This document shows, piece by piece, positions 10,901-18,630 of a DNA stretch of 64,000 nucleotides (positions are counted from its first letter, which is position 1; every line of letters begins with the position of its first letter). A program made the position numbers and the translations under genes. Under the pieces are notes generated by a model. The model was given only the letters and a program-made list of their open reading frames with translations. It made no database searches and was not told the origin of the DNA. Source of the DNA: Paenibacillus sp. J23TS9. GTDB lineage: Bacteria; Bacillota; Bacilli; Paenibacillales; Paenibacillaceae. Location of the stretch: assembly GCF_018403225.1 (NCBI RefSeq), contig NZ_BOSG01000001.1:930001-994000 (forward strand). Reading direction: 5' to 3'.

Positions 10901-11137
10901 CTGCATATCGTGAATAGCTACTCCAATCAGAGGGCTTCGGCTTATGTGAACAATAAGGTGTTCTCTTACGGTGTGAATCACCATCTTCCACTTCTGAATG
11001 GAGAAACGGCTTGGACACAGCCGACCCTCCTCATATTGGGAGAGATGGCTTTGGATCCAGAGGATGTCCGTGGCCTTCTGAAGCTGACATTTGATAGTCC
11101 TGCTGCCGAAAAGGAGACCACAAATGCTGATCATTGA
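7967..11137 (+). CDS. GNAT acetyltransferase fused to a large beta-sandwich region
   Basis: 1056-aa protein. Residues 1-150 form a GNAT N-acetyltransferase domain: LLNVRPDYHGYKVGRNLI is the acetyl-CoA-binding strand-loop-helix, and NTKAVPMYKKCGF is the usual final motif. The remaining 900 residues look like Ig-like and sugar-mutarotase-type beta sandwiches. Two stretches resemble each other: an NG-x-FSL start at 450 with paired tryptophans at 476-477, and NGVLSI at 798 with paired tryptophans at 836-837, suggesting an internal duplication. There is no signal peptide, so it is probably cytoplasmic. It overlaps the following amidohydrolase gene by 14 bp. Substrate unknown; the coupling suggests a small-molecule or sugar-derivative pathway. 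Confidence 0.82.
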   Translation: MPANITAEQIRIIEYDPSYAGAVAEMWNRSNESWGGGTNQRTEDAVRREMEISSNLHVFLAVDGKDVVGFCSFAHYRHDEGALYVPLLNVRPDYHGYKVGRNLILNAVRKTVEAGWPRLDLFTWAGNTKAVPMYKKCGFFWEKNEDYVHLMNFIPTVLQTEALAPYFEELDWYADSTRELPIQPDGRRERGFDFLEYTWQKGELSLRAEFEKTGRGLTALDTPDYEISTEIDDHDLVFGFPYKIRYHIKNRSATDLAIEIKGQNDKNIRFALAAAPTLAPGETIIVEGDFELDPIREEQNDKKTHPVVMSQWIIGGKRAEFRIGITPKFPVKMKVALPTRELYPGHPAELYLNVENNFASEAEFSFDLPEDEFMEWADHSVRFTVPAKSKASVPVSFTLWSYGLYSRDVEVTAVPAGKKAVSFTSKLSALMKGTQGRFGGEDGDQWVVVNGAFSLHFNKLDNSIWIDYPGSSHNFWWTYPKIGKPFAEEFSKKQAKEVKIYSEAESQVLEALYESEEFPGLEIKTVAKLFANGITEFHHEICNTSSKELDENVYVLTNFGFFGKRLILPYHGHYVDMGDAYSGDPSRWDSAQITENWLFCKEENVTCGICWDPSLKLIRPEYPLGLEHNLGRISAGDALRTKTTVFALNTFAKWSDFRSFARKERNPVEPVLDDHLELTLGGGNPFVAGALHAELIERKMIPLAGRLELYVQNDGGAELAAADMELQREQDLRSAGFELSPEEMESPGHSEPGRKIRVVYHGEDRVQERSGLWFPQTETTVVCGVEEGPVGSIYTVSNGVLSIAAAPEFGSFVHSLKHQGEEWLDSSYPEAVPHSWWNPWHGGLGVGIPGLGGFSRQQEPRTVTWAERIDIHGNVWKGLRITTSIEKQEANRGITINQYYLMLPGVPVLSVLHSVTNGSGMVLPQYSLSENSYFKPSPVFSEGWMELPDEGKFLHGKVEAHLDSKGLIRIGAVSRKDMLHIVNSYSNQRASAYVNNKVFSYGVNHHLPLLNGETAWTQPTLLILGEMALDPEDVRGLLKLTFDSPAAEKETTNADH

Positions 11138-11999
11138 TATTCACATTCATCTGTCGGACATCGACAGCTTTCATCAAACAGCGGTGGATCTGTCCAAAGT
11201 CGATTACACTGCCGCTGGCCTTAAAGCGGAGTTTGACAAGAACAATGTTGTTCTCGGCATAGGAATGGGGGTCACGGAGCAGACGAAGGGAGCGTTTCCC
11301 GACTCTACCTCACCCAATCCGATGGGCCTGAACTTGGAAGACCGTGTTCCGCCGTTCTTAATGGAATGTGTCGGCATCAATCCGAACAGACTCGAAGGGA
11401 AACACGCCCTGGAGGAGCTAGACCGGATCGAAGCGCGGCTGCAAGCACCCGAGGTAGCGGGAATTAAACTGTATGCCGGTTACTATCATCATTACGTCTA
11501 TGACAAAATCTATACACCGATCTATGAGTTAGCTGCCAAGTACAGCGTACCCGTGGTCATACATACCGGCGATACGTATTCGATGAATGGATTGCTCAAG
11601 TATGCGCATCCTCTCACCGTGGATGAATTAGCCTACCAGCAGCGCGGCGTGAACTTTATGATCTGCCATCTGGGCGATCCCTGGGTGATGGACGCTGCCG
11701 AAGTGGTAGCCAAGAATCCGAATGTCTATGCCGATTTGTCCGGTCTTGTCGTCGGCGATCGGCCCCATTTTGAACGGTTCATGAACGAACCCCTATTCAT
11801 GGACCATTTTCGCCGGGCGCTGGTGTATTCCGATCATTATGAGAAAATGTTGTTTGGAACCGATTGGCCGCTAGCGCCAATTGATCTCTATGCGGAATTC
11901 GTTCGCCGACTTGTGCCTGAACAGCATCATGAGAAAGTATTTTACGAGAATGCCTTTGGACTGTTTCCGCGCATCCAGCAGCGGATCGCGGCGCTCTGA
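11124..11999 (+). CDS. Amidohydrolase-2 family metal-dependent hydrolase
   Basis: 291-aa TIM-barrel hydrolase. It has the N-terminal metal motif DIHIH (D5, H7, H9), a GIKLYAGY strand carrying a lysine, VVIHTGD and ICHLG histidines, and a C-terminal LFGTDWP aspartate: the order expected for the amidohydrolase-2 family (hydrolases and decarboxylases of small acids or lactones). ATG 11124 has AAGGAGA just upstream and lies inside the end of the GNAT fusion gene, so the two are co-translated. A strong terminator follows. The exact substrate cannot be read from the sequence. Confidence 0.85.
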   Translation: MLIIDIHIHLSDIDSFHQTAVDLSKVDYTAAGLKAEFDKNNVVLGIGMGVTEQTKGAFPDSTSPNPMGLNLEDRVPPFLMECVGINPNRLEGKHALEELDRIEARLQAPEVAGIKLYAGYYHHYVYDKIYTPIYELAAKYSVPVVIHTGDTYSMNGLLKYAHPLTVDELAYQQRGVNFMICHLGDPWVMDAAEVVAKNPNVYADLSGLVVGDRPHFERFMNEPLFMDHFRRALVYSDHYEKMLFGTDWPLAPIDLYAEFVRRLVPEQHHEKVFYENAFGLFPRIQQRIAAL

Positions 12000-12063
12000 G
12001 AGGAGCGGGAAGAGCACAGCCAAAGCGCAATGCGACTCAGAATAAGAAAGTAGTATAGTAAAC

Positions 12064-12104
12064 AAGCCATCCCCTTCGCTTTATTCAAGGGGATGGCTTA
12101 TTTG
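12064..12104 (+). terminator. Terminator of the GNAT-amidohydrolase operon
   Basis: Perfect 13-bp stem AAGCCATCCCCTT / AAGGGGATGGCTT with a 10-base loop, followed by ATTTG. The short T run makes it less canonical. Confidence 0.8.
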
Positions 12105-12334
12105 CTGGGAAAAATATAAAAGCGTATAAGGTGTTCAGACACGGGCGAGCATCTCCGGGCGGAAGTGGCCTACTGCTTTAACCTATATCCAGCGGAATAT
12201 GACTTCACCGATAGCTTCCTTTTTGGTTACACTTGTTTTTACGGTGAAGGTACCTAAAACAAGGAGATAAAGGTTCATTTTCAGAAATATACATAGGCGG
12301 TGATCATTTTCACAAATGAGGAAAATATCGATGA
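12105..12334. other. Intergenic, nothing recognised
   Basis: No ORF, RNA or repeat seen between the terminator and the promoter of the GntR/LacI-type regulator. Confidence 0.4.
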
Positions 12335-12377
12335 TTAAGTTTGCGAATTATTTTTTGTATAATATACTTAGTATATT
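12335..12377 (+). promoter_or_regulatory. Promoter with palindromic operator, autoregulation site
   Basis: TTAAGT (12335-12340), 17-bp spacer, TATAAT (12358-12363). A perfect 17-bp palindrome, AATATACTTAGTATATT (12361-12377), overlaps the end of the -10 and the expected transcription start. The same core recurs at 13737-13749. Confidence 0.75.
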
Positions 12378-12403
12378 AATATTATGATGGCAGGGTGGTT
12401 TTA

Positions 12404-13528
12404 GTGGAATTGCATTTATATGAGCAGATATATCTCCATATTGTTCAAGAGATTAAAGAAGGCCGATTAAAAGAAGGAGATCGAGTATCTTCTGAAAAAG
12501 ATTTGGCTGAAAAGTTTGGTGTCAGTCGTATTACTTCTAAGAAAGCTCTGGAGAAGCTGGCCGATTCTGGGGTTATCATACGAATACAAGGGAAAGGTTC
12601 TTATGTGGCAGATGGTCTGATGGGAGAACAAGAGCCGAAGCACTATTCAGAGGTAAGAACGCATCTGGTTCCTGATGATGATAAGCGGTTAATAGGGTTC
12701 ATTATACCGAATTTTTCTGATGAGTTCGGCCTTCAACTTCTTAGATCGATGGAAAAGAGAAGTGCTGAGCATAATTATCAACTGATCATCAAGCGAACTT
12801 TCGACGGCCGGGATGAAGAAAAACGTGCCATAGAGTTATTTATTAGTTTAGGCATCAAAGGCTTAATCGTGACCCCCATTCATGGACAGCACTATAATTC
12901 GGAGCTGCTGCGTCTTGTATTGGATCGCTTTCCAATTGTTTTGGTGGACAGGTATCTAAAAGGAATTCCGGTGTGTTCGGTTTACACAGACAATAAGAAA
13001 GCAGCCATGGATCTTACACGCCATCTGATTAACAAAGGTCACAAAAAAATTGCCTTTTTGTCTCCGCCGGAAGAGAACACTTCAACATTGGAGGAAAGGC
13101 TGCTCGGATATACGTTAGCCTTCACCGAAGAGGGAATGAACTTGAACAAAGATTATTTATTGACGAACTTGAAGGGCACCCTTCCCATCAACATAGACGG
13201 ATCAGCCATTGAAAGCGATAAAAAAACAGTGAAGCATTTTTTGCAACAACACCCTGATGTAAAAGCGTTTGTTGCGTCGGAATTTCTAATAGCCACGATG
13301 CTGGCTCAGGTTATCAACTCGCTGGGGAAGTCTCTGGAGGAATTCGAAATAGTTTGTTTCGACTCGCTGAACGATCACCTGGGACAACCCATCTTCACTC
13401 ACATTGAGCAGGATGAGAAGCAGATGGGTGAATTGGCGGTGGATATGCTAATCTCTCAGTTGGAAGGAACAGCCGTGCCAGAGCTGAACATCATTGAACA
13501 TCGCATGGTCGTGAAAAATAACGGGTAG
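12404..13528 (+). CDS. GntR/LacI chimeric transcriptional repressor (AraR type)
   Basis: 374-aa regulator. Residues 1-70 are a GntR winged helix (LYEQIYLHIVQEIKEGRL, then EKFGVSRITSKKALEKL and GKGSYV). Residues 85-370 are a LacI/periplasmic-binding-protein fold (GFIIPNFSDEFG, VDRYLKGIPVCSVYTDN, CFDSLNDH), which binds a sugar inducer. This architecture is that of the arabinose repressor AraR. GTG 12404 is chosen because AGGGTGG lies 5 bp upstream and the GntR domain starts right there. The shared palindrome at its own promoter and at the downstream transporter promoter indicates it controls both. The sugar is not identified; arabinose enzymes are absent from the window. Confidence 0.9.
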   Translation: MELHLYEQIYLHIVQEIKEGRLKEGDRVSSEKDLAEKFGVSRITSKKALEKLADSGVIIRIQGKGSYVADGLMGEQEPKHYSEVRTHLVPDDDKRLIGFIIPNFSDEFGLQLLRSMEKRSAEHNYQLIIKRTFDGRDEEKRAIELFISLGIKGLIVTPIHGQHYNSELLRLVLDRFPIVLVDRYLKGIPVCSVYTDNKKAAMDLTRHLINKGHKKIAFLSPPEENTSTLEERLLGYTLAFTEEGMNLNKDYLLTNLKGTLPINIDGSAIESDKKTVKHFLQQHPDVKAFVASEFLIATMLAQVINSLGKSLEEFEIVCFDSLNDHLGQPIFTHIEQDEKQMGELAVDMLISQLEGTAVPELNIIEHRMVVKNNG

Positions 13529-13578
13529 GGTGAATATAAGTCCATTTCAGCAAAGAATATCAAGGATAACGTTTGTTC

Positions 13579-13624
13579 AAAGTGTCGAGGAGTCCATAAG
13601 GACTTTTCGGCACTTTATTTTTAT
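13579..13624 (+). terminator. Terminator after the repressor gene
   Basis: Long stem from AAAGTG (13579) to CACTTT (13616) with G-T pairs and an ATAA loop, followed by ATTTTTAT. Confidence 0.85.
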
Positions 13625-13710
13625 GTTAGAGCGTTAAAGTTCTTCTCAAATCAAGGATTTGGTTGCGAGGTTAGCCGCGTATCATGAATTTTTATGTCGT
13701 AATATTGCAA

Positions 13711-13749
13711 TTGACACATTATACTAAGCATATTAATATACTTAGTATA
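13711..13749 (+). promoter_or_regulatory. Promoter with two operators for the sugar transporter
   Basis: TTGACA (13711-13716), 17-bp spacer, TAATAT (13734-13739). An imperfect operator TATACTAAGCATA (13720-13732) sits in the spacer, and a perfect TATACTTAGTATA (13737-13749) covers the end of the -10 and the expected start. Both copies match the palindrome at the repressor gene. Confidence 0.75.
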
Positions 13750-13830
13750 CCCAGATAATTCCTTATGCCCCATCACTTCACAATCTGAAAGTTTATCAGT
13801 TTCTGTCGTTAATCGTTCATATCACCATTC

Positions 13831-13846
13831 ATGTTAACGCTTACTT
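13831..13846 (+). promoter_or_regulatory. Candidate cre site for CcpA
   Basis: ATGTTAACGCTTACTT matches the cre consensus WTGNNARCGNWWWCAW at all but one position. It lies between the promoter and the start of the binding-protein gene, where bound CcpA would block elongation when preferred sugars are present. Confidence 0.55.
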
Positions 13847-13969
13847 AGTTTGTGAATCCGATTATGTTTCTATTAATGACATGTAAATCTGAAATTATCA
13901 GGCTCTGAAATGAATTTTATAGGAATTAAAGGTAAATTAATAAATTTTGAACTTAAGGGGGATTTTTGA

Positions 13970-15271
13970 ATGAGGAAATCCAAGAAACTCGTAATTCCAA
14001 TTCTTGTTTATGTTTTGGCTATGTTATTGCTTGTAACCGCTTGCTCAACGAAAGATGGCTCAAGCGATCAGGCCGGAAAAGGGATTACAACAGTTACGAT
14101 GTGGCATGGTCTCACCTCAATCGATTTAGATAATATGAATAAAGTCGTAAAGGCATTTGAGGAGAAAAACCCCACCATCAAAATGAAGTTGGTTTATACA
14201 GAATCCAGTGAGGGATCCGATCAGAAGCTGCTAACTGCAGTCGCAGGCGGCAATCCGCCTGATGTGGCCCTTTTCGACCGGTTTAAGGTCGGTACTTGGG
14301 CAGCGCAGGGTTCTCTGACTGACTTATCCTCGATGGCAGCAGAATCCGGAATTACCAAGGAATTGTATTATCCATTTGCTTGGGACGAGTCCAGTTATCA
14401 AGGAAAGCTTTATGCAATGCCGATGGATACGGACTCCCGCCTGCTGTTTTACAATAAGGATCATTTTAAAGAAGTAGGGCTGGATCCCGACAACCCGCCA
14501 AAAACAATTGCCGAGCTTGAAGCGGCAGCCGAAAAGTTGACCATCAAGGATGGCAAACGTTTCAAACGGATCGGTTTCATCCCATGGTATTCGCAAGGCT
14601 GGCTGTATACTTGGGGCTGGGCGTTTGGAGGAGAATTCCAGGACCCTGCTACTGGAAAAATTACCGCAAATGATCCTAAAGTCGTTGAAGCGCTGCAATG
14701 GATGACCGACTTCGGCAAAAAATACAATGTCGAGGATATTGCCGGATTCACAAGCGCAGCTGGCTCGGAGGAAATGGATCCGTTCATTTCCGGTCAAATC
14801 AGCATGAAGATAAGTGGAAACTTTACGGTGAAGGGTATCGAAAAATTTAAGCCGGATTTAAATTATGGTGTTGCACCAATACCGACCCCAACAGGTACGA
14901 ATTTTACGACATGGTCGGGAGGCGGGTCCGCTATTATCCCTAAAGGCGCCAAGAATGTCGCTGCTGCTTGGAAATTCCTCGAATTCTTAGGGAAAGAAGA
15001 GGGGCAAACGTTATTAAACGCTGACTCTCAGATTTCCGTTATCGATTCGGTTAACGACAAATACGGTTACAAGGACGATCCGATTATGAAGGAATTTATC
15101 AATATTTTGCCCAATTCACACAACCGCCCGGTTATTCCTGAAGGACAGCTGTTGTGGAATGAGTTAGCCTCCGCTACGGAAAAGGCTACCCGCGGTAACG
15201 GTACTCCGAAAGAGAACCTGGATAAAGTAACAGAGACTGTTAATAAGGCTTTGGAGAAATACGATAAATAA
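13970..15271 (+). CDS. Sugar ABC transporter binding lipoprotein
   Basis: 433-aa family 1 extracellular solute-binding protein. The signal peptide ends in a lipobox (LLLVTACST), so the mature protein is anchored by Cys. VTMWHGLTSIDLDNMN and NPPDVALFDRF are typical early motifs, followed by YAMPMDTDSRLLFYNKDHF and the C-terminal TRGNGTP region. It heads a three-gene importer operon (binding protein, two permeases) without its own ATPase; such systems use a shared MsmX-type ATPase. Start ATG 13970 has GGGGGA upstream. Its promoter carries repressor operators and a cre site. The sugar is unknown. It is not closely similar to the five TPWG-type binding proteins further right. Confidence 0.92.
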   Translation: MRKSKKLVIPILVYVLAMLLLVTACSTKDGSSDQAGKGITTVTMWHGLTSIDLDNMNKVVKAFEEKNPTIKMKLVYTESSEGSDQKLLTAVAGGNPPDVALFDRFKVGTWAAQGSLTDLSSMAAESGITKELYYPFAWDESSYQGKLYAMPMDTDSRLLFYNKDHFKEVGLDPDNPPKTIAELEAAAEKLTIKDGKRFKRIGFIPWYSQGWLYTWGWAFGGEFQDPATGKITANDPKVVEALQWMTDFGKKYNVEDIAGFTSAAGSEEMDPFISGQISMKISGNFTVKGIEKFKPDLNYGVAPIPTPTGTNFTTWSGGGSAIIPKGAKNVAAAWKFLEFLGKEEGQTLLNADSQISVIDSVNDKYGYKDDPIMKEFINILPNSHNRPVIPEGQLLWNELASATEKATRGNGTPKENLDKVTETVNKALEKYDK

Positions 15272-15282
15272 GATGCTTGATG

Positions 15283-15311
15283 GGCGGGGAGGGGACTTCT
15301 CTCTCCTTGCC
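15283..15311 (+). terminator. Hairpin between binding-protein and permease genes
   Basis: GGC-GGGGAG pairs with CTCTCC-TTGCC, with bulges and no strong T run. It probably acts as an mRNA-protecting or attenuating hairpin that keeps binding protein in excess over permeases. Confidence 0.35.
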
Positions 15312-15344
15312 TATTGTTGATTGACAATTGGAAGGAGGATGTAC

Positions 15345-16283
15345 ATGGCGAAACTGGCCGATTCAGTTCGTGTAAATACAATTTCATCGGCAAGGAAACA
15401 ACGCGCGCTCCGCAAAACTAACGTGATTGGGTGGCTGTTTGCTTCACCTTGGGCTATAGGACTGCTTTGCTTTTATGCAGTTCCGATGCTGATGTCGATC
15501 TACTTCAGCTTCACCTCATATAGCATTCTGCAGCCTGGTGAATTTGTCGGAATGAGTAATTATATAGATCTATTCCATGATCCTTTGTTTTGGAAATCAA
15601 TATACAACACGATCTATTTCACTGTATTTTTTGTTCCATTAAGTATATTTTTTGGTGTGGCACTCGCTATGATGTTGAATATGAAGGTCAAAGGTATGGC
15701 TGTATTCAGAACGATCTTTTTCCTACCTACACTTGTTCCACAAGTGGCTTTGGCTGTTCTGTGGATGTGGTTGTTACATCCAAATTTCGGATTGGTAAAT
15801 GGGATGTTAGCGCATTTCGGTATCGATGGTCCTCCTTGGCTTGGTGGTGAAGCTTGGTCCAAGCCTTCACTCATCTTGATGTCGCTTTGGGGTATTGGGC
15901 AAGCCGTCGTCATCTACCTTGCCGGATTAGGAGACATCCCTGATGAGTACTATGAAGCAGCGCAAATCGATGGAGCTAACTGGTTTCAGAAAACGAGAAA
16001 GGTAACCATCCCTTTGCTCACTCCCGTTATTTTTTACAATCTGGTTATGGGAATGATCGGTGCATTCCAGCAGTTCACGCTTCCCTATACGTTGACCAAA
16101 GGACAAGGAACGCCTGCAAATTCCATGACTTTTTACGTCATGTATTTATATGAGAACGGGTTCAGATATTTCAAAATGGGCTATGCCTCCGCAATGGCCT
16201 GGATCTTATTTATTATCGTTATGGCATTAACCGGAATTGTTTTCATAACGTCTAAACGCTGGGTTCATTATCAAGGGAAATGA
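15345..16283 (+). CDS. Sugar ABC transporter permease (MalF/UgpA type)
   Basis: 312-aa inner-membrane permease with six predicted membrane helices. The cytoplasmic coupling loop reads EYYEAAQIDGANWFQKTRKVTIPLL, the EAA motif of binding-protein-dependent importers. ATG 15345 is preferred because GAAGGAGG lies 6 bp upstream; an in-frame codon at 15321 has no such site. It pairs with the next permease to form the channel. Confidence 0.93.
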   Translation: MAKLADSVRVNTISSARKQRALRKTNVIGWLFASPWAIGLLCFYAVPMLMSIYFSFTSYSILQPGEFVGMSNYIDLFHDPLFWKSIYNTIYFTVFFVPLSIFFGVALAMMLNMKVKGMAVFRTIFFLPTLVPQVALAVLWMWLLHPNFGLVNGMLAHFGIDGPPWLGGEAWSKPSLILMSLWGIGQAVVIYLAGLGDIPDEYYEAAQIDGANWFQKTRKVTIPLLTPVIFYNLVMGMIGAFQQFTLPYTLTKGQGTPANSMTFYVMYLYENGFRYFKMGYASAMAWILFIIVMALTGIVFITSKRWVHYQGK

Positions 16284-16300
16284 GGAGGAGGAAATAAGGG

Positions 16301-17137
16301 ATGAATCCAATCGCTATCAAGAGGATCAATCGTGCGTTAGCCTATTTATGTCTGATTGTTGCTTCTGCATTTTTCATTATTCCGTTCATTTGGCTGCTTT
16401 CGACTTCACTTAAACCGCTCACACAAGTCTTTGCATACCCACCAGAGTGGATTCCGCATCCATTTCTGTGGAGCAATTATTCCCGTGCTGTAGAGTATAT
16501 CCATTTCTGGACATATCTGAAAAACACAGCCATTATAACCATCGTTAGTACGCTAGGTGTGATCATATCCTGCCCCTTGGTTGCCTACAGTTTTGCCAAG
16601 TTAGAGTACCGTGGAAGAGGTATACTTTTCTTTGTTACTCTCGCTGTTATGATGATTCCCGGTCAAGTGACGATGATTCCTCTTTTCCTATTGTTTACTA
16701 AATTAGGTTGGGTAGGAACATCTCTTCCGCTGATTGTGCCCCAATTTTTTGGAGTGCCGATCTATATTTTTCTATTGCGGCAGTTTTTCCTGGGATTGCC
16801 TGATGCTCTCCGTGAAGCGGCCCGCTTAGATGGGGCTAGTGAGTTCCGCATATATTTACAGATCATGTTTCCACTGGCCAAATCCGCCGTTTTAGCCGTT
16901 GCACTTTTTCAATTTATGGGGAGCTGGACTGATTTCATGGGCCCCTTGCTCTATTTAACCAATGAAGCATCTTACACGGTTTCGCTCGGATTGCAGCAAT
17001 TTCAAAGTCAAAAGGGATCCGAATGGGGTCTACTAATGGCCGTATCCACCTTAATGACATTACCGATTATTGTTTTGTTCTTTTTTCTTCAAAAGACGTT
17101 TATTAGCGGCATTACATTTAGCGGTATAAAAGGTTGA
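16301..17137 (+). CDS. Sugar ABC transporter permease (MalG/UgpE type)
   Basis: 278-aa permease, second half of the channel, with six predicted helices and an EAA loop DALREAARLDGASEFRIY. It starts 17 bp after the first permease and ends with the usual FISGITFSGIKG C-terminus of the family. No sugar enzyme follows, so the substrate is not shown by context. Confidence 0.93.
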   Translation: MNPIAIKRINRALAYLCLIVASAFFIIPFIWLLSTSLKPLTQVFAYPPEWIPHPFLWSNYSRAVEYIHFWTYLKNTAIITIVSTLGVIISCPLVAYSFAKLEYRGRGILFFVTLAVMMIPGQVTMIPLFLLFTKLGWVGTSLPLIVPQFFGVPIYIFLLRQFFLGLPDALREAARLDGASEFRIYLQIMFPLAKSAVLAVALFQFMGSWTDFMGPLLYLTNEASYTVSLGLQQFQSQKGSEWGLLMAVSTLMTLPIIVLFFFLQKTFISGITFSGIKG

Positions 17138-17371
17138 AAATAATTTGTATGAATTCAGATACAGCGAATGCGTGACTAGGCATGGTTAGCCTGACACAAC
17201 TAGGTTACCAGGTCGGTCAATGTGCCGGGCCTATTCTATTGGTGGTGTTAGCTCCCTTACGTGTTTCTAAACACTGAGTGCCTTGTCCAAAGCATAAGAT
17301 TGCGTTCCAAGCAGCCGAGATTGTGAGGGACTCGTTGCTTACCCAAAAATAAAAGCCCCTGCTATTATGAA
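17138..17371. other. Intergenic, nothing recognised
   Basis: No ORF above noise and no RNA gene recognised; probably more insertion-element debris, but no motif supports that. Confidence 0.3.
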
Positions 17372-17690
17372 GTGACCCCTGTCAAGTAGACGATTAACAA
17401 AAAGCAAAATTTAAGCAGCCTGAGTCCTGTATTCGTAGGGGCCAGGTTGTTTAGTTTCTTTTGAAAGCGTTCATGGTTGTAGAAATGGATGTACAGTTAA
17501 CGGCATGTTTGTCCTGCTTTATGGAGTGATTAAATGAAAAACATGAAGATAGAAGCACTCTGCTTTAAAATGACTAAAGAAGTTTTCCATACATGCATCG
17601 TCCCAACAGTTCCCTTTCCGGGACATGCGGGCTTGGATATTGGTATGAAGAAAAGGGTAGAGGGCGTACAGCTAATTAGTTAAAGAATTG
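17372..17690 (-). mobile_element. Remnant of an IS3-family element (transposase 3' end)
   Basis: On the minus strand the region reads MSRKGNCWDDACMENFFSHF, KAECFYLHVF, a stop and frame change, then YIHFYNHERFQKKLNNLAP, another frame change, then the residue of the YEYRTQAA end. These are the DDE C-terminal motifs of IS3/IS150-type transposases. On the plus strand TGACCCCTGTCAAGTAGAC (17373-17391) looks like the element terminus. The 5' part of the transposase and the other end are missing, so the element cannot move. Confidence 0.85.
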
Positions 17691-17808
17691 TCTTTCTTCT
17701 TTCTAGTGCACACTGTTTTAAAGCTCTTATGTGAAATAGGAGCTTATTTTTTTGTTTTTCACTATTCTGTTAGGACTTGGTGAGAAAATTGGCAAAGGAA
17801 TCTCATAA

Positions 17809-17842
17809 AAAAACGGATCGATTGTACTACCGATCCGTTTTT
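17809..17842. terminator. Bidirectional terminator, serves the stalk-domain gene
   Basis: Perfect 12-bp stem AAAAACGGATCG / CGATCCGTTTTT with a 10-base loop. The minus-strand gene ends 10 bp away, and that strand carries the T run. Confidence 0.88.
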
Positions 17843-17851
17843 AGCATTTCA

Positions 17852-18331
17852 TTAATATTCAGGTTCAATAGTTACTGTCCCATTGTTTTTATTGACGACA
17901 TACCTTTTATAAATTAAAATCCGCTCAGGAAAATCCTCATATGCGCCAATATAGTAATTTGTATCATCTTGGCTGTCCATCATGAATATTACCTTGAAGT
18001 TTACCTTTTCTGATTTATCAAATTTGTCAATAACCAAGTCAACTGCTTTTTCTTCAGTGATTTTGATGACTGGTTGTTTTCCAATATACAGTCCACCATT
18101 CACCAGGCCTATTTCCTTTCCAATAGCATTACTTACTGAACGTGCAGGAACATAGGTGGTACCTCTATAGATAATCGCATCTGCGGAAGCTTTTTTAGTA
18201 CCATCAACATATATTCCTAATTTTTGAATAGCTACTTTGATGTTTGTTTCGCTCGCAGCAAATGCAGTAGCTCCAGTCAACATGGTCCCGATTGCAATCC
18301 CCAACACTAATCCTTTAACCTTATCCTTCAT
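17852..18331 (-). CDS. Secreted stalk-domain (copper amine oxidase N-term-like) protein
   Basis: 159-aa exported protein: a signal peptide (MKDKVKGLVLGIAIGTML, ending near TAFAA), then a single copper-amine-oxidase N-terminal-type domain (IKVAIQKLGIYVDG, then IIYRGTTYVPARSVSNAIG), a fold common in Paenibacillus cell-wall proteins. The C-terminal 80 residues resemble a PepSY-like strand-helix unit (EEKAVDLVIDKF, YYIGAYEDFPERILIYKRYVV). AAAGGGG lies 7 bp before ATG. It is monocistronic and its function is unknown. Confidence 0.8.
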   Translation of the reverse strand: MKDKVKGLVLGIAIGTMLTGATAFAASETNIKVAIQKLGIYVDGTKKASADAIIYRGTTYVPARSVSNAIGKEIGLVNGGLYIGKQPVIKITEEKAVDLVIDKFDKSEKVNFKVIFMMDSQDDTNYYIGAYEDFPERILIYKRYVVNKNNGTVTIEPEY

Positions 18332-18630
18332 TGTTATACCCCTTTAATCATGTAATGCCGTTTATTTCGACATGACTTTGAAAATCCCCTTCTAAAAATT
18401 TATCATGGAGTGCTATCTAATCAAATACGATTAACCATTAGGTAAAGTGTCCCTTTCTATAAAAAAGCTTTCTATGGTTAGGGTACCTGCTCGGCGCTCC
18501 GTACCCCATGAAGACAAAATAAAGTGCATGATCGGTAAGCATCAAAGAATCAAAGAAACACACACTATCTTCACATCTTAGTTGATAGTATATGTGCAGG
18601 AGAATTTATCGAATGATGAAAGGAGAGCTC
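18332..18630. other. Divergent intergenic region
   Basis: Contains the upstream regions of the stalk-domain gene (minus) and the ABC exporter operon (plus). A small GGGTAC...GTACCC hairpin lies at 18481-18506. No convincing promoter hexamers were picked. Confidence 0.35.

Noticed and set aside
17455..17472. cre-like TTGAAAGCGTTCAT
   Set aside because: It is part of the IS3 transposase remnant (codons for NHERFQK on the other strand) and has no promoter nearby.
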